From Halictus rubicundus (taxonomy: Eukaryota; Arthropoda; Insecta; Hymenoptera; Halictidae), in assembly GCF_050948215.1 (NCBI RefSeq), contig NW_027488581.1, forward strand, positions 1 through 64,000: DNA of 64,000 nt, in the 5' to 3' direction. The notes under the pieces were generated by a model that was not told the origin of the DNA, did not search any database, and saw nothing but the letters and a program-made list of their open reading frames with translations. Of the stretch, positions 51,900 to 63,490 are shown in pieces (positions within the stretch are counted from its first letter, which is position 1; each line of letters starts with the position of its first letter). The translations under genes and the position numbers were made by a program.

Positions 51900-54800
51900 G
51901 CATAGGATAGAGGATAGGATAGGATAGAGGATAGGATAGGATAGAGGATAGGATAGGATAGAGGATAGGATAGGATAGAGGATAGGGTAGGATAGAGGAT
52001 AGGATATGATACAGGATAGGATAGGATAGAGGATAGGATAGGATAGAGGATAGGATAGGATACAGGATAGGATAGGATAGAGGATAGGATAGGATAGAGG
52101 ATAGGATAGGATAGAGGATAGGATATGATCGAGGATAGGATAGGATAGAGGATAGGATAGGATAGAGGATAGGATAAAGGATAGGATACGATAGAGGATA
52201 GGATATGATAGAGGATAGGATATAGGATTGGATAGGATAGAGGATAGGTTAGGATAGAGGATAGGATAGGATAGAGGATAGGATAGAGGATAGGATATGA
52301 TAGAGGATAGGATAGGATAGTGGATAGGATAGGATAGAGGATAGGATAGAGGATAGGATAGGATAGAGGATAGGATAGGATAGAGGATAGGATAGGATAG
52401 AGGATAGGATAGGATAGAGGATAGGATATGATAGAGGATAGGATAGGATAAACGATAGGATAGGATAGAGGATAGGATACGATAGAGGATAGGATAGGAT
52501 AGAGAATAGGATATAGGATTGGATAGGATAGAGGATAGAATAGGATAGAGGATAGGATAGGATAGAGGATAGGATATGATAGAGGATAGGATAGGATAGA
52601 GGATTGGATTGGGTAGAGTATAGGATAGAGGATAGGATACGATAGAGGATAGGATAGGGTAGAGAATAGGATATAGGATTGGATAGGATAGAGGATAGAA
52701 TAGGATAGAGGATAGGATAGGATAGGGGATAGGATAGGATAGAGGATAGGACAGGATAGAGGATAGGATACGATAGAGGATAAGGATAGGATAGAGGATA
52801 GGATAGGATAGAGGATAGGATAGGATAGAGGATAGGATAGGATAGAGGATAGGATAGGATAGAGGATAAGATAGAGGATAGGATACGATAGAGGATAGGA
52901 TAGGATAGAGAATAGGATATAGGATTGGATAGGATAGAGGATAGAATATGATAGAGAATAGGATAGGATAGAGGATAGGATATGATAGAGGATAGGATAG
53001 GATAGAGGATAGGATATGATAGAGGATAGGACAGGATAGTGGATAGGATAGGATACAGGATAGGATACGATAGAGAATAGGATAGGATACAGGATAGGAT
53101 AGAATAGAGGATACGATATAGGATTGGATAGGATAGAGGATAGGATACGATAGAGGATAGGATAGGATAGAGAATAGGATATAGGATTGGATAGGGTAGA
53201 GGATAGAATAGGATAGAGGATAGGATAGGATTGAGGATAGGATATGATAGAGGATAGGATAGGATAGAAGATAGGATAGGATAGAGGATAGGATAGAGGA
53301 TAGGATACGATAGAGGATAGGATAGGATAGAGAATAGGATATAGGATTGGATAGGATAGAGGATAGGATAGGATAGAGGATAGGGTAGGATAGAGGATAG
53401 GATAGGATAGAGAATAGGATAGGATAGACGATAGGTTAGGATAGAGGATAGGATAGGATAGAGGATAGGATAGGATAGAGGATAAGATAGAGGATAGGAT
53501 ACGATAGAGGATAGGATAGGATAGAGAATAGGATATAGGATTGGATAGGATAGAGGATAGAATATGATAGAGAATAGGATAGGATAGAGGATAGGATATG
53601 ATAGAGGATAGGATAGGAAAGAGGATAGGATAGGATGGAGGATAGGATAGGATACAGGATAGGATAGAATAGAGGACACGATATAGGATTGGATAGGATA
53701 GAGGATAGGATAGGATAGAGGATAGGATAGGATAGAGGATAGGATAGGATAGATGATAGGATAGGATAGAGGATAGGATAGGATAGAGGATAGGATAGGA
53801 TAGGGGATAGGATAGGATAGAGGATAGGACAGGATAGAGGATAGGATACGATAGAGGATAAGGATAGGATAGAGGATAGGAAAGGATAGAGGATAGGATA
53901 GGATAGAGGATAGGATAGGATAGTGGATAGGATATGATCGAGGATAGGATAGGATAGAGGATAGGATAGGATAGAGGATAGGATATGATAGATGATAGGA
54001 TATAGGATTGGATAGGATAGAGGATAGGATAGGATAGAGGATAGGGTAGGATAGAGGATAGGATAGGATAGAGAATAGGATAGGATAGACGATAGGTTAG
54101 GATAGAGGATAGGATAGGATAGAGGATAGGATAGGATAGAGGATAGGATAGGAAAGAGGATAGGATAGGATAGAGGATACGATATAGGATTGGATAGGAT
54201 AGAGGATAGGATAGGATAGAGGATAGGATAGGATAGAGGATAGGATATGATCGAGGATAGGATAGGATAGAGGATATGATAGGATAGAGGATAGGATAAA
54301 GGATAGGATACGATAGAGGATAGGATATGATAGAGGATAGGATATAGGATTGGATAGGATAGAGGATAGGATAGGATAGAGGATAGGATAGGATAGAGGA
54401 TAGGATAGAGGATAGGATATGATAGAGGATAGGATAGGATAGTGGATATGATAGGATAGAGGATAGGATAGAGGATAGGATAGGATAGAGGATAGGATAG
54501 GATAGAGGATAGAATAGCATAGAGGATAGGATAGGATAGAGGATAGGATATGATAGAGGATAGGATAGGATAAACGATAGGATAGGATAGAGGATAGGAT
54601 ACGATAGAGGATAGGATAGGATAGAGAATAGGATATAGGATTGGATAGGATAGAGGATAGGATAGGATAGAGGATAGGATATGATAGATGATAGGATATA
54701 GGATTGGATAGGATAGAGGATAGGATAGGATAGAGGATAGGATAGGATAGAGGATAGGATAGGATAGAGGATAGGATATGATCGAGGATAGGATAGGATA

Positions 54801-55673
54801 GAGGATAGGATAGGATAGAGGATAGGATAAAGGATAGTATACGATAGAGGATAGGATATGATAGAGGATAGGATATAGGATTGGATAGGATAGAGGATAG
54901 GATAGGATAGGATAGAGGATAGGATATGATAGAGGATAGGATAGTATAGTGGATAGGATAGGATAGAGGATAGGATAGAGGATAGGATAGGATAGAGGAT
55001 AGGATAGAGGTTAGGATAGGATAGAGGATAGGATAGGATAGAGGATAGGATAGGATAGAGGATAGGTTATGATAGAGGATAGGATAGGGTAGAGGATAGG
55101 ATAGGATAGAGAATAGGATAGGATAGAGGATAGGATAGGATAGAGGATAGGATAGGATAGAGGATAGGATAGGATACAGGATAGGATAGGATAGAGAATA
55201 GGATAGGATAGAGGATAGGATAGGATAGAGGATAGGATAGGATAGAGAATAGGATAGGATAGAGGATAGGATAGGATAGAGGATAGGATAGGAAAGAGGA
55301 TAGGATAGGATAGAGGATACGATATAGGATTGGATAGGGTAGAGGATAGGATACGATAGAGGATAGGATAGGATAGAGGATAGGATATGATAGATGATAG
55401 GATATAGGATTGGATAGGATAGAGGATAGGATAGGATAGAGGATAGGGTAGGATAGAGGATAGGATAGGATAGAGAATAGGATAGGATAGACGATAGGTT
55501 AGGATAGAGGATAGGATAGGATAGAGGATAGGATAGGATAGAGGATAGGATAGGAAAGAGGATAGGATAGGATAGAGGATACGATATAGGATTGGATAGG
55601 ATAGAGGATAGGATACGATAGATGATAGGATAGGATAGAGGATAGGATATGATAGAGGATAGGATATAGGATT
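51900..55673 (+). repeat. HOR module V, copy 1 (3,774 bp to next start)
   Basis: From GCAT (51,900): GATCGAGG at +227, GATAAACGAT at +547, an ATTGGATTGGG unit at +703, then GGGGATAGG, GGACAGG, ATAAGG, AAGATAG, GATTGAGG, GAAGATAGG, GACGATAGGTTAGG (53,427), GGAAAGAGG, GATGGAGG and GGACACGATATAGG (about 53,675). Further GATCGAGG sites lie at 53,936, 54,249 and 54,780. Around 54,240 a GATCGAGG unit replaces the expected GATTGCATAGG step, which suggests an internal rearrangement. Confidence 0.8.
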
Positions 55674-57110
55674 GCATAGGATAGAGGATAGGATAGGATA
55701 GAGGATAGGATAGGATAGAGGATAGGATAGGATAGAGGATAGGATAGGATAGAGGATAGGGTAGGATAGAGGATAGGATATGATACAGGATAGGATAGGA
55801 TAGAGGATAGGATAGGATAGAGGATAGGATAGGATACAGGATAGGATAGGATAGAGGATAGGATAGGATAGAGGATAGGATAGGATAGAGGATAGGATAT
55901 GATCGAGGATAGGATAGGATAGAGGATAGGATAGGATAGAGGATAGGATAAAGGATAGGATACGATAGAGGATAGGATATGATAGAGGATAGGATATAGG
56001 ATTGGATAGGATAGAGGATAGGTTAGGATAGAGGATAGGATAGGATAGAGGATAGGATAGAGGATAGGATATGATAGAGGATAGGATAGGATAGTGGATA
56101 GGATAGGATAGAGGATAGGATAGAGGATAGGATAGGATAGAGGATAGGATAGGATAGAGGATAGGATAGGATAGAGGATAGGATAGGATAGAGGATAGGA
56201 TATGATAGAGGATAGGATAGGATAAACGATAGGATAGGATAGAGGATAGGATACGATAGAGGATAGGATAGGATAGAGAATAGGATATAGGATTGGATAG
56301 GATAGAGGATAGAATAGGATAGAGGATAGGATAGGATAGAGGATAGGATATGATAGAGGATAGGACAGGATAGAGGATAGGATACGATAGAGGATAAGGA
56401 TAGGATAGAGGATAGGATAGGATAGAGGATAGGATAGGATAGAGGATAGGATAGGATAGAGGATAGGATAGGATAGAGGATAAGATAGAGGATAGGATAC
56501 GATAGAGGATAGGATAGGATAGAGAATAGGATATAGGATTGGATAGGATAGAGGATAGAATATGATAGAGAATAGGATAGGATAGAGGATAGGATATGAT
56601 AGAGGATAGGATAGGATAGAGGATAGGATATGATAGAGGATAGGACAGGATAGTGGATAGGATAGGATACAGGATAGGATACGATAGAGAATAGGATAGG
56701 ATACAGGATAGGATAGAATAGAGGATACGATATAGGATTGGATAGGATAGAGGATAGGATACGATAGAGGATAGGATAGGATAGAGAATAGGATATAGGA
56801 TTGGATAGGATAGAGGATAGAATAGGATAGAGGATAGGATAGGATTGAGGATAGGATATGATAGAGGATAGGATAGGATAGAAGATAGGATAGGATAGAG
56901 GATAGGATAGAGGATAGGATACGATAGAGGATAGGATAGGATAGAGAATAGGATATAGGATTGGATAGGATAGAGGATAGGATAGGATAGAGGATAGGGT
57001 AGGATAGAGGATAGGATAGGATAGAGAATAGGATAGGATAGACGATAGGTTAGGATAGAGGATAGGATAGGATAGAGGATAGGATATGATAGAGGATAGG
57101 ATATAGGATT
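55674..57110 (+). repeat. HOR module V, copy 2, shortened (1,437 bp)
   Basis: GCAT 55,674, GATCGAGG +227 (55,901) and GATAAACGAT +547 (56,221) match copy 1 exactly. The ATTGGATTGGG unit at +703 is absent: the sequence goes to GGACAGG and ATAAGG instead. The copy ends at the next GATTGCATAGG after only 1,437 bp, so more than half a V unit is missing. Confidence 0.8.
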
Positions 57111-58670
57111 GCATAGGATAGAGGATAGGATAGGATAGAGGATAGGATAGGATAGAGGATAGGATAGGATAGAGGATAGGATAGGATAGAGGATAGGGTA
57201 GGATAGAGGATAGGATATGATACAGGATAGGATAGGATAGAGGATAGGATAGGATAGAGGATAGGATAGGATACAGGATAGGATAGGATAGAGGATAGGA
57301 TAGGATAGAGGATAGGATAGGATAGAGGATAGGATATGATCGAGGATAGGATAGGATAGAGGATAGGATAGGATAGAGGATAGGATAAAGGATAGGATAC
57401 GATAGAGGATAGGATATGATAGAGGATAGGATATAGGATTGGATAGGATAGAGGATAGGATAGGATAGAGGATAGGATAGGATAGAGGATAGGATAGAGG
57501 ATAGGATATGATAGAGGATAGGATAGGATAGTGGATAGGATAGGATAGAGGATAGGATAGAGGATAGGATAGGATAGAGGATAGGCTAGGATAGAGGATA
57601 GAATAGGATAGAGGATAGGATAGGATAGAGGATAGGATATGATAGAGGATAGGATAGGATAAACGATAGGATAGGATAGAGGATAGGATACGATAGAGGA
57701 TAGGATAGGATAGAGAATAGGATATAGGATTGGATAGGATAGAGGATAGAATAGGATAGAGGATAGGATAGGATAGAGGATAGGATATGATAGAGGATAG
57801 GATAGGATAGAGGATTGGATTGGGTAGAGTATAGGATAGAGGATAGGATACGATAGAGGATAGGATAGGGTAGAGAATAGGATATAGGATTGGATAGGAT
57901 AGAGGATAGAATAGGATAGAGGATAGGATAGGATAGGGGATAGGATAGGATAGAGGATAGGACAGGATAGAGGATAGGATACGATAGAGGATAAGGATAG
58001 GATAGAGGATAGGATAGGATAGAGGATAGGATAGGATAGAGGATAGGATAGGATAGAGGATAGGATAGGATAGAGGATAGGATAGGATAGAGGATAAGAT
58101 AGAGGATAGGATACGATAGAGGATAGGATAGGATAGAGAATAGGATATAGGATTGGATAGGATAGAGGATAGAATATGATAGAGAATAGGATAGGATAGA
58201 GGATAGGATATGATAGAGGATAGGATAGGATAGAGGATAGGATAGGATAGAGGATAGGATAGGATACAGGATAGGATAGAATAGAGGATACGATATAGGA
58301 TTGGATAGGATAGAGGATAGGATACGATAGGGGATAGTATAGGATAGAGAATAGGATAGAGGATAGAATAGGATAGAGGATAGGATAGGATAGAGGATAG
58401 GATAGGATAGAGGATAGGATATGATAGAGGATAGGATAGGATAGTGGATAGGATAGGATACAGGATAGGATACGATAGAGAATAGGATAGGATACAGGAT
58501 AGGATAGAATAGAGGATACGATATAGGATTGGATAGGATAGAGGATAGGATACGATAGAGGATAGGATAGGATAGAGAATAGGATATAGGATTGGATAGG
58601 ATAGAGGATAGAATAGGATAGAGGATAGGATAGGATTGAGGATAGGATATGATAGAGGATAGGATAGGAT

Positions 58671-58990
58671 AGAAGATAGGATAGGATAGAGGATAGGATA
58701 GAGGATAGGATGCGATAGAGGATAGGATAGGATAGAGAATAGGATATAGGATTGGATAGGATAGAGGATAGGATAGGATAGAGGATAGGGTAGGATAGAG
58801 GATAGGATAGGATAGAGAATAGGATAGGATAGAAGATAGGATAGGATAGAGGATAGGATAGAGGATAGGATGCGATAGAGGATAGGATAGGATAGAGAAT
58901 AGGATATAGGATTGGATAGGATAGAGGATAGGATAGGATAGAGGATAGGGTAGGATAGAGGATAGGATAGGATAGAGAATAGGATAGGAT
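58671..58990 (+). repeat. 160-bp perfect tandem duplication
   Basis: Both copies begin AGAAGATAGG (58,671 and 58,831) and carry GATGCGATAG (about 58,709 and 58,869), a marker I see nowhere else. By eye the two 160-bp copies are identical. The block after the second copy begins AGACGATAGG, which ends the series. The length is not a multiple of 17 because each copy holds a GATATAGGATTGG unit. Confidence 0.9.
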
Positions 58991-59089
58991 AGACGATAGG
59001 TTAGGATAGAGGATAGGATAGGATACAGGATAGGATAGGATAGAGGATAAGATAGAGGATAGGATACGATAGAGGATAGGATAGGATAG

Positions 59090-59600
59090 AGGATAGGAAA
59101 GGATAGAGGATAGGATAGGATAGAGGATAGGATAGGGTAGATGATAGGATACGATAGAGGATCAGGATAGGATAGAGGATAGGATAGGATAGAGGATAGG
59201 ATAGGATAGAGGATAGGATAGGATAGAGGGTAGGATATGATAGAGGATAGGATATAGGATTGGGTAGGATAGAGGATAGGATAGGATAGAGGATAGGATA
59301 GGATAGAGGATAGGATAGAGGATAGGATATGATAGAGGATAGGACAGGATAGAGGATAGGATACGATAGAGGATAAGGATAGGATAGAGGATAGGAAAGG
59401 ATAGAGGATAGGATAGGATAGAGGATAGGATAGGGTAGATGATAGGATACGATAGAGGATCAGGATAGGATAGAGGATAGGATAGGATAGAGGATAGGAT
59501 AGGATAGAGGATAGGATAGGATAGAGGGTAGGATATGATAGAGGATAGGATATAGGATTGGGTAGGATAGAGGATAGGATACGATAGAGGAGAGGGTAGG
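59090..59600 (+). repeat. 298-bp tandem duplication
   Basis: GGGTAGATGAT (59,135/59,433), ATCAGG (about 59,161/59,459) and GAGGGTAGG (59,226/59,524) recur at +298. ATCAGG occurs once more, near 63,279. The second copy is followed by a private GAGAGGGTAGG unit. Confidence 0.85.
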
Positions 59601-60710
59601 ATAGAGGATAGGATAGGATATAGGATTGGATAGGATAGAGGATAGAATAGGATAGAGGATAGGATAGGATTGAGGATAGGATATGATAGAGGATAGGATA
59701 GGATAGAAGATAGGATAGGATAGAGGATAGGATAGAGGATAGGATACGATAGAGGATAGGATAGGATAGAGAATAGGATATAGGATTGGATAGGATAGAG
59801 GATAGGATAGGATAGAGGATAGGGTAGGATAGAGGATAGGATAGGATAGAGAATAGGATAGGATAGACGATAGGTTAGGATAGAGGATAGGATAGGATAG
59901 AGGATAGGATAGGATAGAGGATAAGATAGAGGATAGGATACGATAGAGGATAGGATAGGATAGAGAATAGATTATAGGATTGGATAGGATAGAGGATAGA
60001 ATATGATAGAGAATAGGATAGGATAGAGGATAGGATATGATAGAGGATAGGATAGGAAAGAGGATAGGATAGGATGGAGGATAGGATAGGATACAGGATA
60101 GGATAGAATAGAGGACACGATATAGGATTGGATAGGATAGAGGATAGGATAGGATAGAGGATAGGATAGGATAGAGGATAGGATAGGATAGATGATAGGA
60201 TAGGATAGAGGATAGGATAGGATAGAGGATAGGATAGGATAGGGGATAGGATAGGATAGAGGATAGGACAGGATAGAGGATAGGATACGATAGAGGATAA
60301 GGATAGGATAGAGGATAGGAAAGGATAGAGGATAGGATAGGATAGAGGATAGGATAGGATAGAGGATAGGATATGATCGAGGATAGGATAGGATAGAGGA
60401 TAGGATAGGATAGAGGATAGGATATGATAGATGATAGGATATAGGATTGGATAGGATAGAGGATAGGATAGGATAGAGGATAGGGTAGGATAGAGGATAG
60501 GATAGGATAGAGAATAGGATAGGATAGACGATAGGTTAAGATAGAGGATAGGATAGGATAGAGGATAGGATAGGATAGAGGATAGGATAGGAAAGAGGAT
60601 AGGATAGGATAGAGGATACGATATAGGATTGGATAGGATAGAGGATAGGATACGATAGATGATAGGATAGGATAGAGGATAGGATATGATAGAGGATAGG
60701 ATATAGGATT

Positions 60711-62942
60711 GCATAGGATAGAGGATAGGATAGGATAGAGGATAGGATAGGATAGAGGATAGGATAGGATAGAGGATAGGATAGGATAGAGGATAGGGTA
60801 GGATAGAGGATAGGATATGATACAGGATAGGATAGGATAGAGGATAGGATAGGATAGAGGATAGGATAGGATACAGGATAGGATAGGATAGAGGATAGGA
60901 TAGGATAGAGGATAGGATAGGATAGAGGATAGGATATGATCGAGGATAGGATAGGATAGAGGATAGGATAGGATAGAGGATAGGATAAAGGATAGGATAC
61001 GATAGAGGATAGGATATGATAGAGGATAGGATATAGGATTAGATAGGATAGAGGATAGGATAGGATAGAGGATAGGATAGGATAGAGGATAGGATAGAGG
61101 ATAGGATAGAGGATAGGATATGATAGAGGATAGGATAGGATAGTGGATAGGATAGGATAGAGGATAGGATAGAGGATAGGATAGGATAGAGGATAGGATA
61201 GGATAGAGGATAGAATAGGATAGAGGATAGGATAGGATAGAGGATAGGATATGATAGAGGATAGGATAGGATAAACGATAGGATAGGATAGAGGATAGGA
61301 TACGATAGAGGATAGGATAGGATAGAGAATAGGATATAGGATTGGATAGGATAGAGGATAGAATAGGATAGAGGATAGGATAGGATAGAGGATAGGATAT
61401 GATAGAGGATAGGATAGGATAGAGGATTGGATTGGGTAGAGTATAGGATAGAGGATAGGATACGATAGAGGATAGGATAGGGTAGAGAATAGGATATAGG
61501 ATTGGATAGGATAGAGGATAGAATAGGATAGAGGATAGGATAGGATAGGGGATAGGATAGGATAGAGGATAGGACAGGATAGAGGATAGGATACGATAGA
61601 GGATAAGGATAGGATAGAGGATAGGATAGGATAGAGGATAGGATAGGATAGAGGATAGGATACGATAGGGGATAGTATAGGATAGAGAATAGGATAGAGG
61701 ATAGAATAGGATAGAGGATAGGATAGGATAGGATAGAGGATAGGATATGATAGAGGATAGGATAGGATAGTGGATAGGATAGGATACAGGATAGGATACG
61801 ATAGAGAATAGGATAGGATACAGGATAGGATAGAATAGAGGATACGATATAGGATTGGATAGGATAGAGGATAGGATACGATAGAGGATAGGATAGGATA
61901 GAGAATAGGATATAGGATTGGATAGGATAGAGGATAGAATAGGATAGAGGATAGGATAGGATTGAGGATAGGATATGATAGAGGATAGGGTAGGATAGAG
62001 GATAGGATAGGATAGAGAATAGGATAGGATAGACGATAGGTTAGGATAGAGGATAGGATAGGATAGAGGATAAGATAGAGGATAGGATACGATAGAGGAT
62101 AGGATAGGATAGAGAATAGGATATAGGATTGGATAGGATAGAGGATAGAATAGGATATAGGATTGGATAGGATAGAGGATAGGATAGGATAGAGGATAGG
62201 GTAGGATAGAGGATAGGATAGGATAGAGAATAGGATAGGATAGACGATAGGTTAGGATAGAGGATAGGATAGGATAGAGGATAAGATAGAGGATAGGATA
62301 CGATAGAGGATAGGATAGGATAGAGAATAGGATATATGATTGGATAGGATAGAGGATAGAATATGATAGAGAATAGGATAGGATAGAGGATAGGATATGA
62401 TAGAGGATAGGATAGGAAAGAGGATAGGATAGGATGGAGGATAGGATAGGATACAGGATAGGATAGAATAGAGGACACGATATAGGATTGGATAGGATAG
62501 AGGATAGGATAGGATAGAGGATAGGATAGGATAGAGGATAGGATAGGATAGATGATAGGATAGGATAGAGGATAGGATAGGATAGAGGATAGGATAGGAT
62601 AGGGGATAGGATAGGATAGAGGATAGGACAGGATAGAGGATAGGATACGATAGAGGATAAGGATAGGATAGAGGATAGGAAAGGATAGAGGATAGGATAG
62701 GATAGAGGATAGGATAGGGTAGATGATAGGATACGATAGAGGATAAGGATAGGATAGAGGATAGGATAGGATAGAGGATAGGATAGGATAGAGGATAGGA
62801 TAGGATAGAGGGTAGGATATGATAGAGGATAGGATATAGGATTGGGTAGGATAGAGGATAGGATACGATAGAGGATAGGGTAGGATAGAGGATAGGATAG
62901 GATAGAGGATTGGATAGGATAGAGGATAGGATAGGATAGAGG
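60711..62942 (+). repeat. HOR module V, copy 4
   Basis: GCAT 60,711 and GATCGAGG +227 (60,938) match the other V copies. GATAAACGAT (+559) and ATTGGATTGGG (+715) are each shifted by 12 bp, caused by one extra 12-bp (n = 2) unit near 61,090. The GGACACG unit lies at 62,474. A 211-bp duplication sits at about 62,031-62,450. Confidence 0.85.
62031..62450 (+). repeat. 211-bp tandem duplication
   Basis: AGACGATAGGTTAGG occurs at 62,031 and 62,242, each followed by ATAAGATAGAGG and an ACGATAG unit. The second copy has GATATATGATTGG where the first has GATATAGGATTGG, so the copies have begun to diverge. Confidence 0.8.
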
Positions 62943-63490
62943 ATAGGATATGATAGAGGATAGGATAGGAAAGAGGATAGGATAGGATGGAGGATAGGAT
63001 AGGATACAGGATAGGATAGAATAGAGGACACGATATAGGATTGGATAGGATAGAGGATAGGATAGGATAGAGGATAGGATAGGATAGAGGATAGGATAGG
63101 ATAGAGGATAGGATAGGATAGAGGATAGGATAGGATAGGGGATAGGATAGGATAGAGGATAGGACAGGATAGAGGATAGGATACGATAGAGGATAAGGAT
63201 AGGATAGAGGATAGGAAAGGATAGAGGATAGGATAGGATAGAGGATAGGATAGGGTAGATGATAGGATACGATAGAGGATCAGGATAGGATAGAGGATAG
63301 GATAGGATAGAGGATAGGATAGGATAGAGGATAGGATAGGATAGAGGATAGGATAGGATAGAGGGTAGGATATGATAGAGGATAGGATATAGGATTGTGT
63401 AGGATAGAGGATAGGATACGATAGAGGATAGGGTAGGATAGAGGATAGGATAGGATAGAGGATTGGATAGGATAGAGGATAGGATAGGAT
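62390..63490 (+). repeat. 553-bp tandem duplication
   Basis: GGAAAGAGG (62,415/62,968), GGACACG (62,474/63,027) and GAGGGTAGG (62,808/63,361) recur at +553; GGGTAGATGAT is at +536 because of one missing 17-bp unit. The second copy has ATTGTGTAGG in place of ATTGGGTAGG and ATCAGG in place of ATAAGG. It partly overlaps the end of V copy 4. Confidence 0.85.

Larger units (their letters stand above)
57111..60710 (+). repeat. HOR module V, copy 3 (3,600 bp)
   Basis: GCAT 57,111, GATCGAGG +227 (57,338), GATAAACGAT +547 (57,658) and ATTGGATTGGG +703 (57,814) match copy 1. The copy also contains a 160-bp perfect tandem duplication (58,671-58,990), a 298-bp duplication (about 59,090-59,600) and a single GGCTAGG (about 57,593), the only CTAGG I saw in the window. 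Confidence 0.85.

Noticed and set aside
50594..60945. GATC-bearing variants as a bacterial methylation or replication-origin signature
   Set aside because: They are few, sit at HOR spacing and lie in a satellite of eukaryotic type; no DnaA-box-like cluster or gene context is present.
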